54,157 bases of DNA from UBA3064 sp023258775 (GTDB lineage Bacteria > Pseudomonadota > Gammaproteobacteria > Burkholderiales > Burkholderiaceae_E). The position numbers and the translations under genes were made by a program. The stretch's first letter is position 1, and each line of letters starts with the position of its first letter. Positions 41,351 through 50,049 of this stretch are shown piece after piece. Under the pieces are notes generated by a model. It made no database searches and was not told where the DNA came from. It saw only the letters and a list, made by a program, of their open reading frames with translations. The DNA is taken from contig JBIKXS010000022.1 of the NCBI GenBank assembly GCA_044355655.1, forward strand, positions 1 to 54,157, read 5' to 3'.

Positions 41351-42403
41351 ATGTCGATGATCAGTTACCAGGTTGAAAGCTTCGGCCGACCGCTTGCGCA
41401 GGTTGTGCGCGATCTGCCAAAGCCCCAGGGCACGGAGGTGGTGCTTCAAGTGGGAAGCTGTGGTGTGTGCCATAGCGATGTGCATTTGCATGACGGGTAT
41501 TTTGACCTTGGCAATGACGTGAAACTGGATATGACTCGCACGCTTAAGCCTCCCCGAACGCTCGGCCACGAGATCGCCGGGACCGTGGTCGCAGTCGGCC
41601 CGGATGCGCGCGATGTGAGCATTGGCGATCGACGGGTTGTCTTTCCCTGGATCGGTTGCGGCAGTTGTGCACTTTGCGAATCGGGCAACGAGCATCTTTG
41701 TAACAGTCCTCAGGCCCTTGGTATTCATCGAGATGGTGGTTTCGCAACACACAGCCTGATTCCGCATCCGCGCTATCTAATTGACTATGGCAGCCTCGCA
41801 GAGGAGCAGGCCTGCACCTATGCCTGCTCAGGTCTAACCGCCTACAGCGCTTTGAAAAAGCTTATTCCCATGTCTCCTCGAGATCCACTACTGATCATCG
41901 GCGCTGGCGGTGTTGGCTTATCGGGCATACGGCTGGCACGCCAAATGTTTGGGATCGCACCGATTGTTGTAGAAGTTGACCGATCTAAATGGGATATCGC
42001 TCGTGAGGCTGGGGCTGCAGACGTGATTGATCCCGGCGCTGAGGGCGCCAGCAAGTCGCTGATGAAGGCAACGGGTGGTGTCGCTGCAGCGGTTGATTTT
42101 GTCGGTGCGGCTGCAAGTTTTAGCTTTGGCTTTAACGCCTTGCGCAAGGCAGGAAAGCTCATTTGCGTTGGACTTTTTGGTGGGGCAACGCAAATCGTGC
42201 CAGCCATGGTCTCAATGAAATCGGTTAGTGTTATTGGTTCTTATGTGGGTAGTCTGCAAGAGATGCGCGAGCTCATGGCTATTGCAGCGCAAGGCAGTCT
42301 TCCCGAACTACCGCTCACCACGCAGGCGTTGAGCACGGCGACCGAGGCGCTCGAAGACCTACGGGCAGGCCGCATCCGCGGTCGCACGATACTGAAGGCG
42401 TAG
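41351..42403 (+). CDS. Zinc-dependent alcohol dehydrogenase (medium-chain)
   Basis: A 350-residue MDR-family dehydrogenase. Catalytic zinc site: GVCHSDVHLHDG and TLGHEIAG. Structural zinc: CGSCALCESGNEHLC. NAD-binding motif: GAGGVGLSGI. All ligands are present. It oxidises an alcohol or hydroxy-acyl compound with NAD+ in the cytosol. AGGAGA lies shortly before the ATG at 41351. It is followed 40 bp later by the PHA synthase genes, so it could provide precursors for or use products of that pathway, but the substrate is not determined. Confidence 0.88.
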   Translation: MSMISYQVESFGRPLAQVVRDLPKPQGTEVVLQVGSCGVCHSDVHLHDGYFDLGNDVKLDMTRTLKPPRTLGHEIAGTVVAVGPDARDVSIGDRRVVFPWIGCGSCALCESGNEHLCNSPQALGIHRDGGFATHSLIPHPRYLIDYGSLAEEQACTYACSGLTAYSALKKLIPMSPRDPLLIIGAGGVGLSGIRLARQMFGIAPIVVEVDRSKWDIAREAGAADVIDPGAEGASKSLMKATGGVAAAVDFVGAAASFSFGFNALRKAGKLICVGLFGGATQIVPAMVSMKSVSVIGSYVGSLQEMRELMAIAAQGSLPELPLTTQALSTATEALEDLRAGRIRGRTILKA

Positions 42404-42443
42404 TCGGCTGTTGCAAGCAAAGATAAATTATTGTTATAACAAA

Positions 42444-42860
42444 ATGAGTCAGTTTATGGAACAACCAGACTGGATGAGCCTTAGTCCGATGTACCTGTGG
42501 CGCGACTGGATTGCCAAAAATGAGGCCCAGTGGAGCGAGACCGTGTCGCGGATGCTCAAAGACGAGCACATGAGCAAAGCGCTCAATCGACAACTCGGTG
42601 AAATGCAACTCATGCACCGTCAGTTTTCAGAGCTTGCACAGGCCTCGCTAGCCCTTGCCAATTTGCCATCACGCAGCGACTTTGAAGCACTCGATGAGCG
42701 TATGGGTCGGCTCGAGGATGGCATGGCGCGGCTGAGCGCTGCGGTCTCAGATCTGAGCCAAGCCTTGTTAGCCTCATCATCCTTTACCGCGCCTACCAGT
42801 CAGAAGCGTCCTGTGAGAACACGCAAAGCGCCGCAAGCTGCCGTGAACACCGGAGGCTGA
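42444..42860 (+). CDS. Short PhaE-like subunit of PHA synthase
   Basis: A 138-residue helical protein directly upstream of a class III-like phaC. The N-terminus has MSLSPMYLWRDWIAKNEAQW followed by long amphipathic helices with heptads (DFEALDERMGRLEDGMARL) and a basic, Ala-rich tail. Position and helical pattern fit a PhaE/PhaR-type partner, but classical PhaE is about 350 residues and PhaR about 200, so this one is unusually short. ATG at 42444 is chosen; 42456 is possible. Sequence similarity is weak, so the call depends mostly on context. Confidence 0.6.
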   Translation: MSQFMEQPDWMSLSPMYLWRDWIAKNEAQWSETVSRMLKDEHMSKALNRQLGEMQLMHRQFSELAQASLALANLPSRSDFEALDERMGRLEDGMARLSAAVSDLSQALLASSSFTAPTSQKRPVRTRKAPQAAVNTGG

Positions 42861-42862
42861 AG

Positions 42863-43954
42863 GTGTTAAACACTGAGCCTCAACCTCCGACCTTTTCAGG
42901 CCTTCACAGCCCGGCACAACGTGCGCTTGAAAAAATGGGCATACCGGGCATGGATTTTGCCAACCTCACAGGGCAGCTTGGTGTAACGCCGAAAACGACG
43001 ATTTATGCACAAGGCACACTGAAACTTCATCACTTCACACCAGTGTGTGAAGAGGTTTACCGCGTTCCGGTGCTTATTGTGACCTCGCTCGTCAATCAGC
43101 CCTACATCCTCGATTTGGTTCCCGGCCAGAGCATGGTCGAATTTCTCCTTAAAAGGGGTTTCGATGTCTACATGATCGAATGGGGTCGACCACGAAAAGA
43201 GCACCGAAACCTTAGCCTTGAGGATCACGTGCTCGATCGATTACCGGCTTGTGTGAACAAAGTGCTAAGCCATAGTGGGGAGTCCCAGCTTTCGATCATC
43301 GGCTATTGCGTGGGTGGCTTACTTGCCGTACTTTGGGCTGCGATCGACGCGGCGATGCAAGGCGGAGCAGGCGCCGGCCCCCTTAAAAATCTTGTTTGTA
43401 TGGCAACACCCGTTAACAGCGATGGCTTGGAATCGCTCAAGACATGGATGGGGCCTGACTTTGACGAGGAGGCGCTTTTAGCGGAGCATGGCAATGTGCC
43501 GGCTGAATGGGTACAAAATGCATTACGAGCCCTTAGACCCTTTGGCAAAGTCGCAGGTGCAGCTAATCTATTGAATCAGGCCGATCAAGAAGCGATTGTT
43601 CGTAGCAATTTGCGAATGGGCAAATGGGAGACTGACAACATTCCCTTTCCCGGTGGTGTTTTTCGACAGATGGTCAATGACTTTCTGCGCGATAACTGTC
43701 TAATTCACGGCCACTGGAAAATCGGTGACCACAGCGCTGATTTAGCGGCCATTCGGGTACCCATGCTTCATTTGCTTGCTCAAGACGATCACATTACCCC
43801 CTACGCCTCGTCCCGCGATCTGGTGCAACGGGTCAGTAGTAGCGATCGAGAAGAAGTGATGATCAAAGGAGGCCATGTCGGCTTAGTCGCGGGCAGAGGC
43901 GCGCAAATGCGCATGTGGCCAGCACTTGAGGCCTGGCTCGCTCAACGAAGCTGA
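42863..43954 (+). CDS. phaC: Class III-like poly(3-hydroxyalkanoate) synthase catalytic subunit
   Basis: A 363-residue alpha/beta-hydrolase-fold PHA synthase. The lipase-like box reads GYCVGG with nucleophile Cys149; Asp308/309 in AQDDHITP and His338 in KGGHVGL complete the triad. The length and the Cys149 position match class III PhaC (Allochromatium type, about 355 residues). The flanking region ALVNQPYILDL-like (here SLVNQPYILDL) and YMIEWG are typical of PHA synthases. It polymerises 3-hydroxyacyl-CoA into storage polyester granules. GTG start, two bases after the PhaE-like stop, so the two are coupled. Confidence 0.88.
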   Translation: MLNTEPQPPTFSGLHSPAQRALEKMGIPGMDFANLTGQLGVTPKTTIYAQGTLKLHHFTPVCEEVYRVPVLIVTSLVNQPYILDLVPGQSMVEFLLKRGFDVYMIEWGRPRKEHRNLSLEDHVLDRLPACVNKVLSHSGESQLSIIGYCVGGLLAVLWAAIDAAMQGGAGAGPLKNLVCMATPVNSDGLESLKTWMGPDFDEEALLAEHGNVPAEWVQNALRALRPFGKVAGAANLLNQADQEAIVRSNLRMGKWETDNIPFPGGVFRQMVNDFLRDNCLIHGHWKIGDHSADLAAIRVPMLHLLAQDDHITPYASSRDLVQRVSSSDREEVMIKGGHVGLVAGRGAQMRMWPALEAWLAQRS

Positions 43955-43961
43955 ACACTGC

Positions 43962-44807
43962 ATGGCATTCGTTGATCATAAGAACGCAAAAATTTATTGG
44001 AACTCGCTCGGCGCAGGTGAACCTGTCGTCTTAATCATGGGGCTAGGCTGCAGCTCGGCCATGTGGTTTCGAATTGCTCCTCATCTTGCGCGAAGCTATC
44101 GAGTCATCCGTCTGGACAATCGAGGCTGTGGGCAGACTCGAGCGGGCGCAGCCCTCGTCCACCGCGTTCCCGTAATGGCAGGCGATGTTGCCGCGGTGCT
44201 CGATGCTGCTGGTGAAGCATCGGCTCATGTGATTGGTTTTTCAATGGGCGGGATGATCGCGCAGCAATTTGCAGTTGACTATCCGGCAAGATTGCGCAGT
44301 CTCACCTTAATCGGTACGCACCCGGGATCGCCCTGGGCGATTCAGGCGGCCGGACCCGTACTGCATTTACTTTTTAACAAGGCTCACATGTCTGCGGAGG
44401 AAAGTCTTAGGCAAATGAGGCCTCATACCTATGGGCCGCGCACGTCAGACATCCTCTTCGAGGAAGATGCTTTGGTACGACTCGCTAATGCTCCGGCAGC
44501 GCGCGATTACCTTGCGCAGCTTTATGGCTTGATTTACTGGTCTGTTTACCATCGTCTACCAACAATCAAAACCTCAACACTTATCATGCATGGCGGCCAG
44601 GATGCCCTCATTCCGCCCGAAAATGGCAGGCTGATTGCCTCTCGCATTCCTAACGCGAGTTTGATTGAAATTCCTGCCGCTAGTCATTGGCTTATGACCG
44701 ATGCGAGCGCAGATTGCATTGCGGCCATTAGTCAGCATCTCAAAGCGAATCATCGACCAAGGCATGAAGACAATCTTCAATTACAAGAGTATGTTAAAAA
44801 AACATAA
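43962..44807 (+). CDS. Alpha/beta hydrolase in PHA operon
   Basis: A 281-residue alpha/beta hydrolase. Oxyanion region: LIMGLGCSSAMW; nucleophile Ser in GFSMGGMI; Asp in HGGQDALIPPENG; His in AASHWLM. The triad is complete. ATG at 43962 lies seven bases after phaC; an upstream in-frame extension overlaps phaC and lacks support. It resembles 3-oxoadipate enol-lactonase and thioesterase-like hydrolases. In this operon a PHA-related thioesterase or depolymerase role is plausible but unproven. Confidence 0.8.
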   Translation: MAFVDHKNAKIYWNSLGAGEPVVLIMGLGCSSAMWFRIAPHLARSYRVIRLDNRGCGQTRAGAALVHRVPVMAGDVAAVLDAAGEASAHVIGFSMGGMIAQQFAVDYPARLRSLTLIGTHPGSPWAIQAAGPVLHLLFNKAHMSAEESLRQMRPHTYGPRTSDILFEEDALVRLANAPAARDYLAQLYGLIYWSVYHRLPTIKTSTLIMHGGQDALIPPENGRLIASRIPNASLIEIPAASHWLMTDASADCIAAISQHLKANHRPRHEDNLQLQEYVKKT

Positions 44808-44923
44808 AGCTATAAAGACATATGTGACAATAGATAGTATGTAATAGAACATGTATAAGTGAACGTAACATTAAATATTACTTTCAAATATGCTTCAGTA
44901 AAGGAGTTAGCAGACGGCGGTAT

Positions 44924-45565
44924 TTAGTTTTGGCGCCAAGGTGGTAATTGCCAGTTAAACCAAAGAGCGAGCGCTCGCAAAACAACCGTAAAAGAAAGTG
45001 AGACAAGCGTACAGATCCAGGCAGGACTATCGATCGACCACAATGCGATGTAGGCCCAAGCCCCTGCAAAGGCACAAACCGCATAAGGACGATGATCATT
45101 AAACGCGGTGGGAATTTCATTGCAAACCATGTCCCGTAACACGCCACCAAACACTGCGGTGATGACACCCATTAACACCGCAACGATGGAGGGTAAGCCC
45201 AGCGCCAGTGACTGACTGACGCCCACGGCTGTAAAAAGACCTAAACCCAGGGCATCTGGCCATTGAATCGCTCGCTCAGTAACACTGAAGTGTCTTGGCC
45301 TCAGAAATAGCATGGTCAGCAGGCACAGTGCAAACACCCCCCACAGCACTTCGACATGTTTGACCCAAAAGAAGGGTCGCTGATCAAGCAGCAAGTCCCG
45401 TAAGGTGCCACCACCAAAGGCGCATAAAAATCCGACCACGCAAACACCTACGGCATCTAATCGTTTGCGTGCTGCCTCCATCACGCCTGAGAGCGCGAAA
45501 GCCGCAGTCGCTATCAACTCGATTGTGAGTTGAAGCACGTGTCCCCAATCCTGATAGTGATCCAT
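44924..45565 (-). CDS. UPF0126/TRIC-like inner-membrane protein
   Basis: A 213-residue protein with about seven hydrophobic segments and an internal duplication. The repeated signature GGGTLRDLLL and GGVLRDMVC marks the UPF0126 (YicG/YadS) family, related to trimeric intracellular cation channels. It probably forms a cation or small-molecule channel in the inner membrane; the physiological role is uncertain. The convergent 116-bp spacer to the PHA operon is AT-rich without a clear terminator. Confidence 0.85.
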   Translation of the reverse strand: MDHYQDWGHVLQLTIELIATAAFALSGVMEAARKRLDAVGVCVVGFLCAFGGGTLRDLLLDQRPFFWVKHVEVLWGVFALCLLTMLFLRPRHFSVTERAIQWPDALGLGLFTAVGVSQSLALGLPSIVAVLMGVITAVFGGVLRDMVCNEIPTAFNDHRPYAVCAFAGAWAYIALWSIDSPAWICTLVSLSFTVVLRALALWFNWQLPPWRQN

Positions 45566-45625
45566 GAATAACGTTTCTTATACGGGTCTAATAGGTGTAA
45601 TGATCATGGATAACATAAAATTGTA

Positions 45626-46525
45626 TCAATCGCACAGATGACTCGATACAAATGCTCGAAACCATTTCATGGCTGGCGCCTCAGTTCTCCCCTGGAGGCT
45701 TACGTAAGCAAAGCGCGCGGTCGCTAAAACCTCTGGTCTGATTGATAGCTCACAGAGGGACGAGTTCGCAATGCCATCCCGAGCAGCTGCAACAATGCCA
45801 AGATAAATCGCGTTAGTTACGTAGAGTGTATCAATTAAGCTTTTTATATCTTCACATCTGAGTGTGATCATGTTCTGGGGGTCAGCTTTGGGGCCATACT
45901 GTTCCACAAGCAATCGAGCAACATCAGCTGAAAGCGGCGTGCTTGCAATCGGAAACTCGAGCATTTGCTCAAATCTGATGTCAGCCTTTCGCGCAAGCGG
46001 ATGGGTCGCTGATGCAACAAAACCTGTTCTCATTTCACCCAGGGGCTCAATATTCAGGTCAGGAGCCGGGCTAACTCTTCGTGCATCGATAACCAGCGCT
46101 TCGAGTTCACGGGATCGCAACTGAAGTAATTGAAGCTCCGTTGATCCTCGCCACAATGAAACCCTAACGTCCGGCATCGAAACTGCTACTTCTCGGAGCA
46201 AAGGTGTCATGAGCATTGCCCCTGGGCCAGATCCCAATCCAACCCGAATCTCCCCTTTACCGCCGAGATTGAAGCGGATTGCTCGGCGTTTAAGTTCTTC
46301 GGCGGCGAGCACAAGGCCCTGAGCCTGAGCGACAACCTCGTGACCAAGTGGCGTTAGCTCATTTCTTTTCCCAATCCTGTCGATCAGAGCACCACCAAGC
46401 TCATCTTCAAGCGATTGGATACTGCGGCTCAATGCCGATTGAGTGATGTAAGTGCGATCCGCTGCGCGGCTGAATGAGCCGGTTTCGGCGATTGCCAGCA
46501 GGTGACGTAGGTGCTTGATATTCAT
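45626..46525 (-). CDS. LysR-family transcriptional regulator
   Basis: A 299-residue LysR regulator, N-terminal LRHLLAIAETGSFSRAA and YITQSALSRSIQSLE, with effector domain from about residue 90 (GEIRVGLGSGPGAMLMTPL). It is a paralogue of the regulator at 37679-38593. It is divergent from a Bug-protein gene 171 bp away, which is its likely target. No adjacent enzyme identifies the inducer. Confidence 0.88.
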   Translation of the reverse strand: MNIKHLRHLLAIAETGSFSRAADRTYITQSALSRSIQSLEDELGGALIDRIGKRNELTPLGHEVVAQAQGLVLAAEELKRRAIRFNLGGKGEIRVGLGSGPGAMLMTPLLREVAVSMPDVRVSLWRGSTELQLLQLRSRELEALVIDARRVSPAPDLNIEPLGEMRTGFVASATHPLARKADIRFEQMLEFPIASTPLSADVARLLVEQYGPKADPQNMITLRCEDIKSLIDTLYVTNAIYLGIVAAARDGIANSSLCELSIRPEVLATARFAYVSLQGRTEAPAMKWFRAFVSSHLCD

Positions 46526-46696
46526 CGCTTAATCCTTCGTTGAGTATGAAGCGGATGCATCGTAATTAGAAAAATAATGCATTGGACGCATCGTTTACGC
46601 AAGCCTACGATCCTTCCAATCATTACTTGCTGTGATTAATCCAAGCTAATAATCACAACAGTAGGGTGCCCTTAATTACTAAAACGGAGGATTGAC
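46526..46696. promoter_or_regulatory. Divergent LysR-Bug control region
   Basis: 171 bp between the LysR start and the Bug start. ATGCATCG and ATGCATTGG are separated by about 14 bp, and a third GCATCG follows; this spaced repeat near 46555-46592 is the kind of site LysR proteins bind. It shares AATGCATTGGA with the 38.6-kb region. ACGGAGGA precedes the Bug ATG. Confidence 0.4.
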
Positions 46697-47698
46697 ATGG
46701 ACTCTTCTAAGCGCGCTAGTCTTATTAACATGGCTGCATTTGGTGCCGCGGCTGCCCTACCAAGGATTGGAACTGCGGCGGCTGTGTATCCAAGTCGAAC
46801 TGTCTCGATTGTTGTTCCCTACCCAGCGGGTGGTCTCTCCGACATCATTGCAAGAAATGTTAATGCCGCCCTGGGCAAGCATTTGGGACAGCCAGTCATT
46901 GTGGAAAACATTGGCGGCGGCAGTGGTTCGATTGCCGCCACGAAAGTGCTTACTGCTCAGGCCGATGGCTACCAGGTTTTTCAAGGCTCGCCCAACGAAC
47001 TAATTCTTGCACCACTTGCGATTTCAGCAATTAAGTTCAAAAGTGAAGACTTCCGACTGGTCCAAATGATCGCAACAGCGCAAATTGCATTTTTGTGCCG
47101 TGCCGGGCTTCCGGTCAATTCGGTTGATGAATTTGTTGAACACGCCAAACGCGCTGCCGCTGCAGGTAAGCCCTTAACCTACGCAAGCGTCGGGATTGGT
47201 TCGTTTTATCACTTGCTTGGCGAGCATTTATCGCGAATCATCGGTGCACCGATGATTCACGTTCCGTATAAGGGTGGGCAGCCCGCCGAACAAGATCTTC
47301 TTGCAGGCTATGTTGATGTGTTTCTGGCACCTTATGGCAAGCGCTACGACGACTATGCAAAGCAGGGAAAGTTGAAAGTACTTGCCATGCTAAACAAGGA
47401 TCGCCTCGAAAGTGTTAAGGCGCATCCTTCCATGGGCGAAGGAAAACAGCTTAAGGACTTCACATTCAACATTTGGACCGGTTACTTCGTCAAGCGTGAT
47501 ACGCCTGAGCCTGTCGTTCAAACACTTCACGCTGCCATCACGAAAACCCTTGGCGATCCGGCGGTCCGGCAGGGGCTTGGCGCACATAGTTTGCTCATGG
47601 CAGAGCCGGCACCATTAGATTCAGTCGGCAAGGTATACGCTCAGGGCATACAACAGTTCCGAAACATTGCTCAGGCGATTAACCTGCAGGCCCAATAA
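46697..47698 (+). CDS. Bug/TctC family solute-binding protein
   Basis: A 333-residue periplasmic binding protein. The signal peptide runs through MAAFGAAAALPRIGTAAA, and the family turn is VPYPAGGLSDIIARNV. The full-length domain with IHVPYKGGQPAEQD is present. ATG 46697 has GGAGG shortly upstream. It is divergent from its probable LysR regulator and converges on the thioesterase gene. No membrane components or catabolic enzymes are adjacent; ligand unknown, probably a carboxylate. Confidence 0.9.
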   Translation: MDSSKRASLINMAAFGAAAALPRIGTAAAVYPSRTVSIVVPYPAGGLSDIIARNVNAALGKHLGQPVIVENIGGGSGSIAATKVLTAQADGYQVFQGSPNELILAPLAISAIKFKSEDFRLVQMIATAQIAFLCRAGLPVNSVDEFVEHAKRAAAAGKPLTYASVGIGSFYHLLGEHLSRIIGAPMIHVPYKGGQPAEQDLLAGYVDVFLAPYGKRYDDYAKQGKLKVLAMLNKDRLESVKAHPSMGEGKQLKDFTFNIWTGYFVKRDTPEPVVQTLHAAITKTLGDPAVRQGLGAHSLLMAEPAPLDSVGKVYAQGIQQFRNIAQAINLQAQ

Positions 47699-47717
47699 TT
47701 TGTGATGCTTTTTCAAG

Positions 47718-48245
47718 TCATGCTTGGTCAAAAATCAAGCAGGTCGTTGTTGCATGGCCGTACACCTTGCCCTCAGCATCCAAGATACGGCCCTCTGCAG
47801 TTGCGACTTGCCGACCAACATGGATAACTTTTCCTTCTGCCCGCACCATTGGTACCGACTGGGTTAAGGCTCTCACCATATTCACCTTCAACTCCAGGGT
47901 GGTGTAGCCCTTGTTGGCCTGAAGCGTTGAGTGAACTGCGCAACCCATAGCAGAGTCAAGCAGGGTGCAAAACCACCCTCCATGGACTGTGCCAAGTGGG
48001 TTGTAATGCGCTGCTTGTGGTCTGCCCTGGAAGATGGCGATGCCATGCGTAATCCGAATCGGTATGAAATCTAACGTTTTCCCAATCGGTGGGGAGGGAA
48101 AGCGACCGTCAAAGATTCCTTTGAAAATTTCAAGACCACTCAAACCCGAGATCTCGTCCCGACGGAGCGGTCCGGGGCCAGCTAATCGAACTCGTGTAGC
48201 AGCATCTTCGTTTTCCCAAGTCTCGAGCGTTTGTTCGTGTGGCAT
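47718..48245 (-). CDS. PaaI-type acyl-CoA thioesterase (hotdog fold)
   Basis: A 175-residue hotdog thioesterase of the PaaI family. The core HYNPLGTVHGGWFCTLLDSAMG contains the HGG and catalytic Asp region, and the final KVYGHATTTCLIF is typical. ATG at 48245 is chosen because GGAG lies eight bases upstream; the frame stays open for 48 more codons but that extension runs across the MarR operator region and into the divergent gene. It hydrolyses acyl- or aryl-CoA esters. It is divergent from a marR gene that probably controls it. Confidence 0.85.
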   Translation of the reverse strand: MPHEQTLETWENEDAATRVRLAGPGPLRRDEISGLSGLEIFKGIFDGRFPSPPIGKTLDFIPIRITHGIAIFQGRPQAAHYNPLGTVHGGWFCTLLDSAMGCAVHSTLQANKGYTTLELKVNMVRALTQSVPMVRAEGKVIHVGRQVATAEGRILDAEGKVYGHATTTCLIFDQA

Positions 48246-48274
48246 CAAAATTCTCCGGAACGTTAACTGCATAG

Positions 48275-48302
48275 TTGCATATGCAAGTATTGTAGCTACA
48301 AT
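48275..48302. promoter_or_regulatory. Tandem palindromic operators between thioesterase and marR
   Basis: Two perfect palindromes sit side by side: TTGCATATGCAA (48275-48286) and ATTGTAGCTACAAT (48289-48302). Both are of MarR-operator size. The second ends seven bases before the marR ATG, and the first lies 30 bases upstream of the thioesterase ATG, so one regulator could control both genes. Confidence 0.6.
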
Positions 48303-48308
48303 CACCAA

Positions 48309-48830
48309 ATGGCCCCTCAGCTGAGCGATCACCCTAAAGTTTGTACTAACCTGAAACTTCGCCAATTGATGCGTCGGGTGACGCAGCACTACGACAGGGA
48401 AATTGGTCGGGCAGGGCTAAAAACGACCCAGTACTCCTTGCTGTCATACATCGAGAACATGGGACCGATTCGACCGATCGATTTGGCAAATAAGATCAAG
48501 ATGGAGCCATCGACACTCACCCGTAATCTCAAACCGCTTTTGGATGCGGGTTGGGTGAGCCTTGATGCGGGTCAGGATGCTCGTAGCCGGCTCATCACGA
48601 TGTCCGAAACTGGGATCAAGAAACGGGCCGAAGCGAGACGTTACTGGCGAAAGGCTCAATCTGAGTTGAATCAGCTACTAGGGATTGAAACAGTCCTTGC
48701 CCTGCATGCGCTTATTGACCAGTCTATGGAAAAGCTGGAGCGCCCAAAGCAGCCTCGTCGCCATGCGCAAACCGTAGGAGCGGAAGGCAAGATTTGTAGG
48801 TCTGGTAGCCGGAGGCAATTGTGTGAGTGA
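48309..48830 (+). CDS. MarR-family transcriptional regulator
   Basis: A 173-residue winged-helix regulator. The DNA-binding core is TQYSLLSYIENMGPIRPIDLANKIKMEPSTLTRNLKPL (in parts: LANKIKMEPSTLTRNL is the recognition helix region) followed by the wing with DARSRLITMSETG. It should bind as a dimer to the palindromes just upstream. MarR proteins of this type often respond to aromatic acids or their CoA esters, which would fit a thioesterase target. The last 25 residues are basic and may be less conserved. Confidence 0.87.
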   Translation: MAPQLSDHPKVCTNLKLRQLMRRVTQHYDREIGRAGLKTTQYSLLSYIENMGPIRPIDLANKIKMEPSTLTRNLKPLLDAGWVSLDAGQDARSRLITMSETGIKKRAEARRYWRKAQSELNQLLGIETVLALHALIDQSMEKLERPKQPRRHAQTVGAEGKICRSGSRRQLCE

Positions 48831-48971
48831 TAATCGAAGGTATTAGCGCGATAATAGCGACTAGACACGCGTTATCGTCTTGTGTCGGCCAGATGTTTAA
48901 TGAACGATGTTGGCACCGAATTTCAGCTAAGCCGGGTCTTAAAAATTGAGAAGGAAGAAGGTTAACAAACA

Positions 48972-49949
48972 ATGAAACGATTCATTCATGCGCTTTATAT
49001 CGGATTTCTGCTGTCCGCCTTTTTAATTGGAACAGGCAGTTCATCTGCTCAAGGCTACCCAAGTAAGCCGGTGAAGGTACTTGTACCCTTTGTAGCGGGT
49101 GGAACGAGTGACATTGTTGCGCGCGCTGTTGCACAGAAACTAAATGAGGCTGGGTACACCACAGTTGTCGAAAATCGCCCTGGCGCTAATGGCTCGATTG
49201 CTGCGGAGGCGTTGGCAAAGGCACCTGCTGACGGGTACACGATTATGGTTGGATCGATCGGTGTGTTATCGATCAATATGGGTTTATATCGAAATCCAAG
49301 ATATAACGTTATGAAAGACTTTGATCCAATCACCGTGGTGATTCGAACGCCCAACGTACTCATTACACCGCCAGGGTTTCCCGCTAACAATATTAAAGAG
49401 TTCATTGAATATGCGCGTAAGAACCCCGGTAAGGTCTCGTATGGATCCTCTGGTTCGGGCTCAAGTGATCACCTGTCTGCCGAGCTCTTTAAGCAACAGA
49501 CAAATACATTCGGTGTACATATCCCATACCGAGGCGGCGCTGCAGCACAAGCCGACATCATGGCTGGGCAAATTGAGGCGTCGTTTCAAAACTTTGGCAC
49601 CGTTGTTCCATTGATCCGAGCAGGGAAAATGAAAGCACTTGCAGTTACTTCAGCCGAACGTATGCCCCAGTTACCGAATGTGCCTACACTTATTGAAAGC
49701 GGCATTGCTGGTTTTGAGGTGACATCGTGGCAGGCTGTGGCTGCGCCAAAGGGCGTACCAAAGGAAATCTTGGCAAAGCTACATGCTGACATCACAAAGG
49801 GTATGCGTGCGCCTGACATTACACAGCGATTTGCCGATCAAGGGTTTGAACTGGTTCTTAATAGACCTGAACAGGCGAGCGCTTTTTTTGCTGCTGAGAT
49901 CGAGCGATGGACAAAGGTCATTAAAACCTCTGGCGCAACCGTCGACTAG
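48972..49949 (+). CDS. Bug/TctC family solute-binding protein
   Basis: A 325-residue periplasmic binding protein with a signal peptide ending near GSSSAQG and the family turn PFVAGGTSDIVARAV. The second lobe with VHIPYRGGAAAQAD is intact. GAAGGAAGAAGG upstream of ATG 48972 provides a ribosome-binding site. It follows marR by 141 bp and precedes a second Bug gene. The two are clearly related but not near-identical. Ligand unknown. Confidence 0.9.
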   Translation: MKRFIHALYIGFLLSAFLIGTGSSSAQGYPSKPVKVLVPFVAGGTSDIVARAVAQKLNEAGYTTVVENRPGANGSIAAEALAKAPADGYTIMVGSIGVLSINMGLYRNPRYNVMKDFDPITVVIRTPNVLITPPGFPANNIKEFIEYARKNPGKVSYGSSGSGSSDHLSAELFKQQTNTFGVHIPYRGGAAAQADIMAGQIEASFQNFGTVVPLIRAGKMKALAVTSAERMPQLPNVPTLIESGIAGFEVTSWQAVAAPKGVPKEILAKLHADITKGMRAPDITQRFADQGFELVLNRPEQASAFFAAEIERWTKVIKTSGATVD

Positions 49950-50049
49950 GTGTTGCACAAAGGGGTATAGAACCAGGAACAGTCGGTCTAATTTTTAGGT
50001 TGAATAAAAGACCACAATTAAAAAACTAGTCGTTTACATAGGCACAGCC

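Noticed and set aside
48246..48389. Long N-terminal extension of the PaaI thioesterase
   Set aside because: It crosses the palindromic operator and the divergent marR start; ATG 48245 has a good ribosome-binding site and family-like length.
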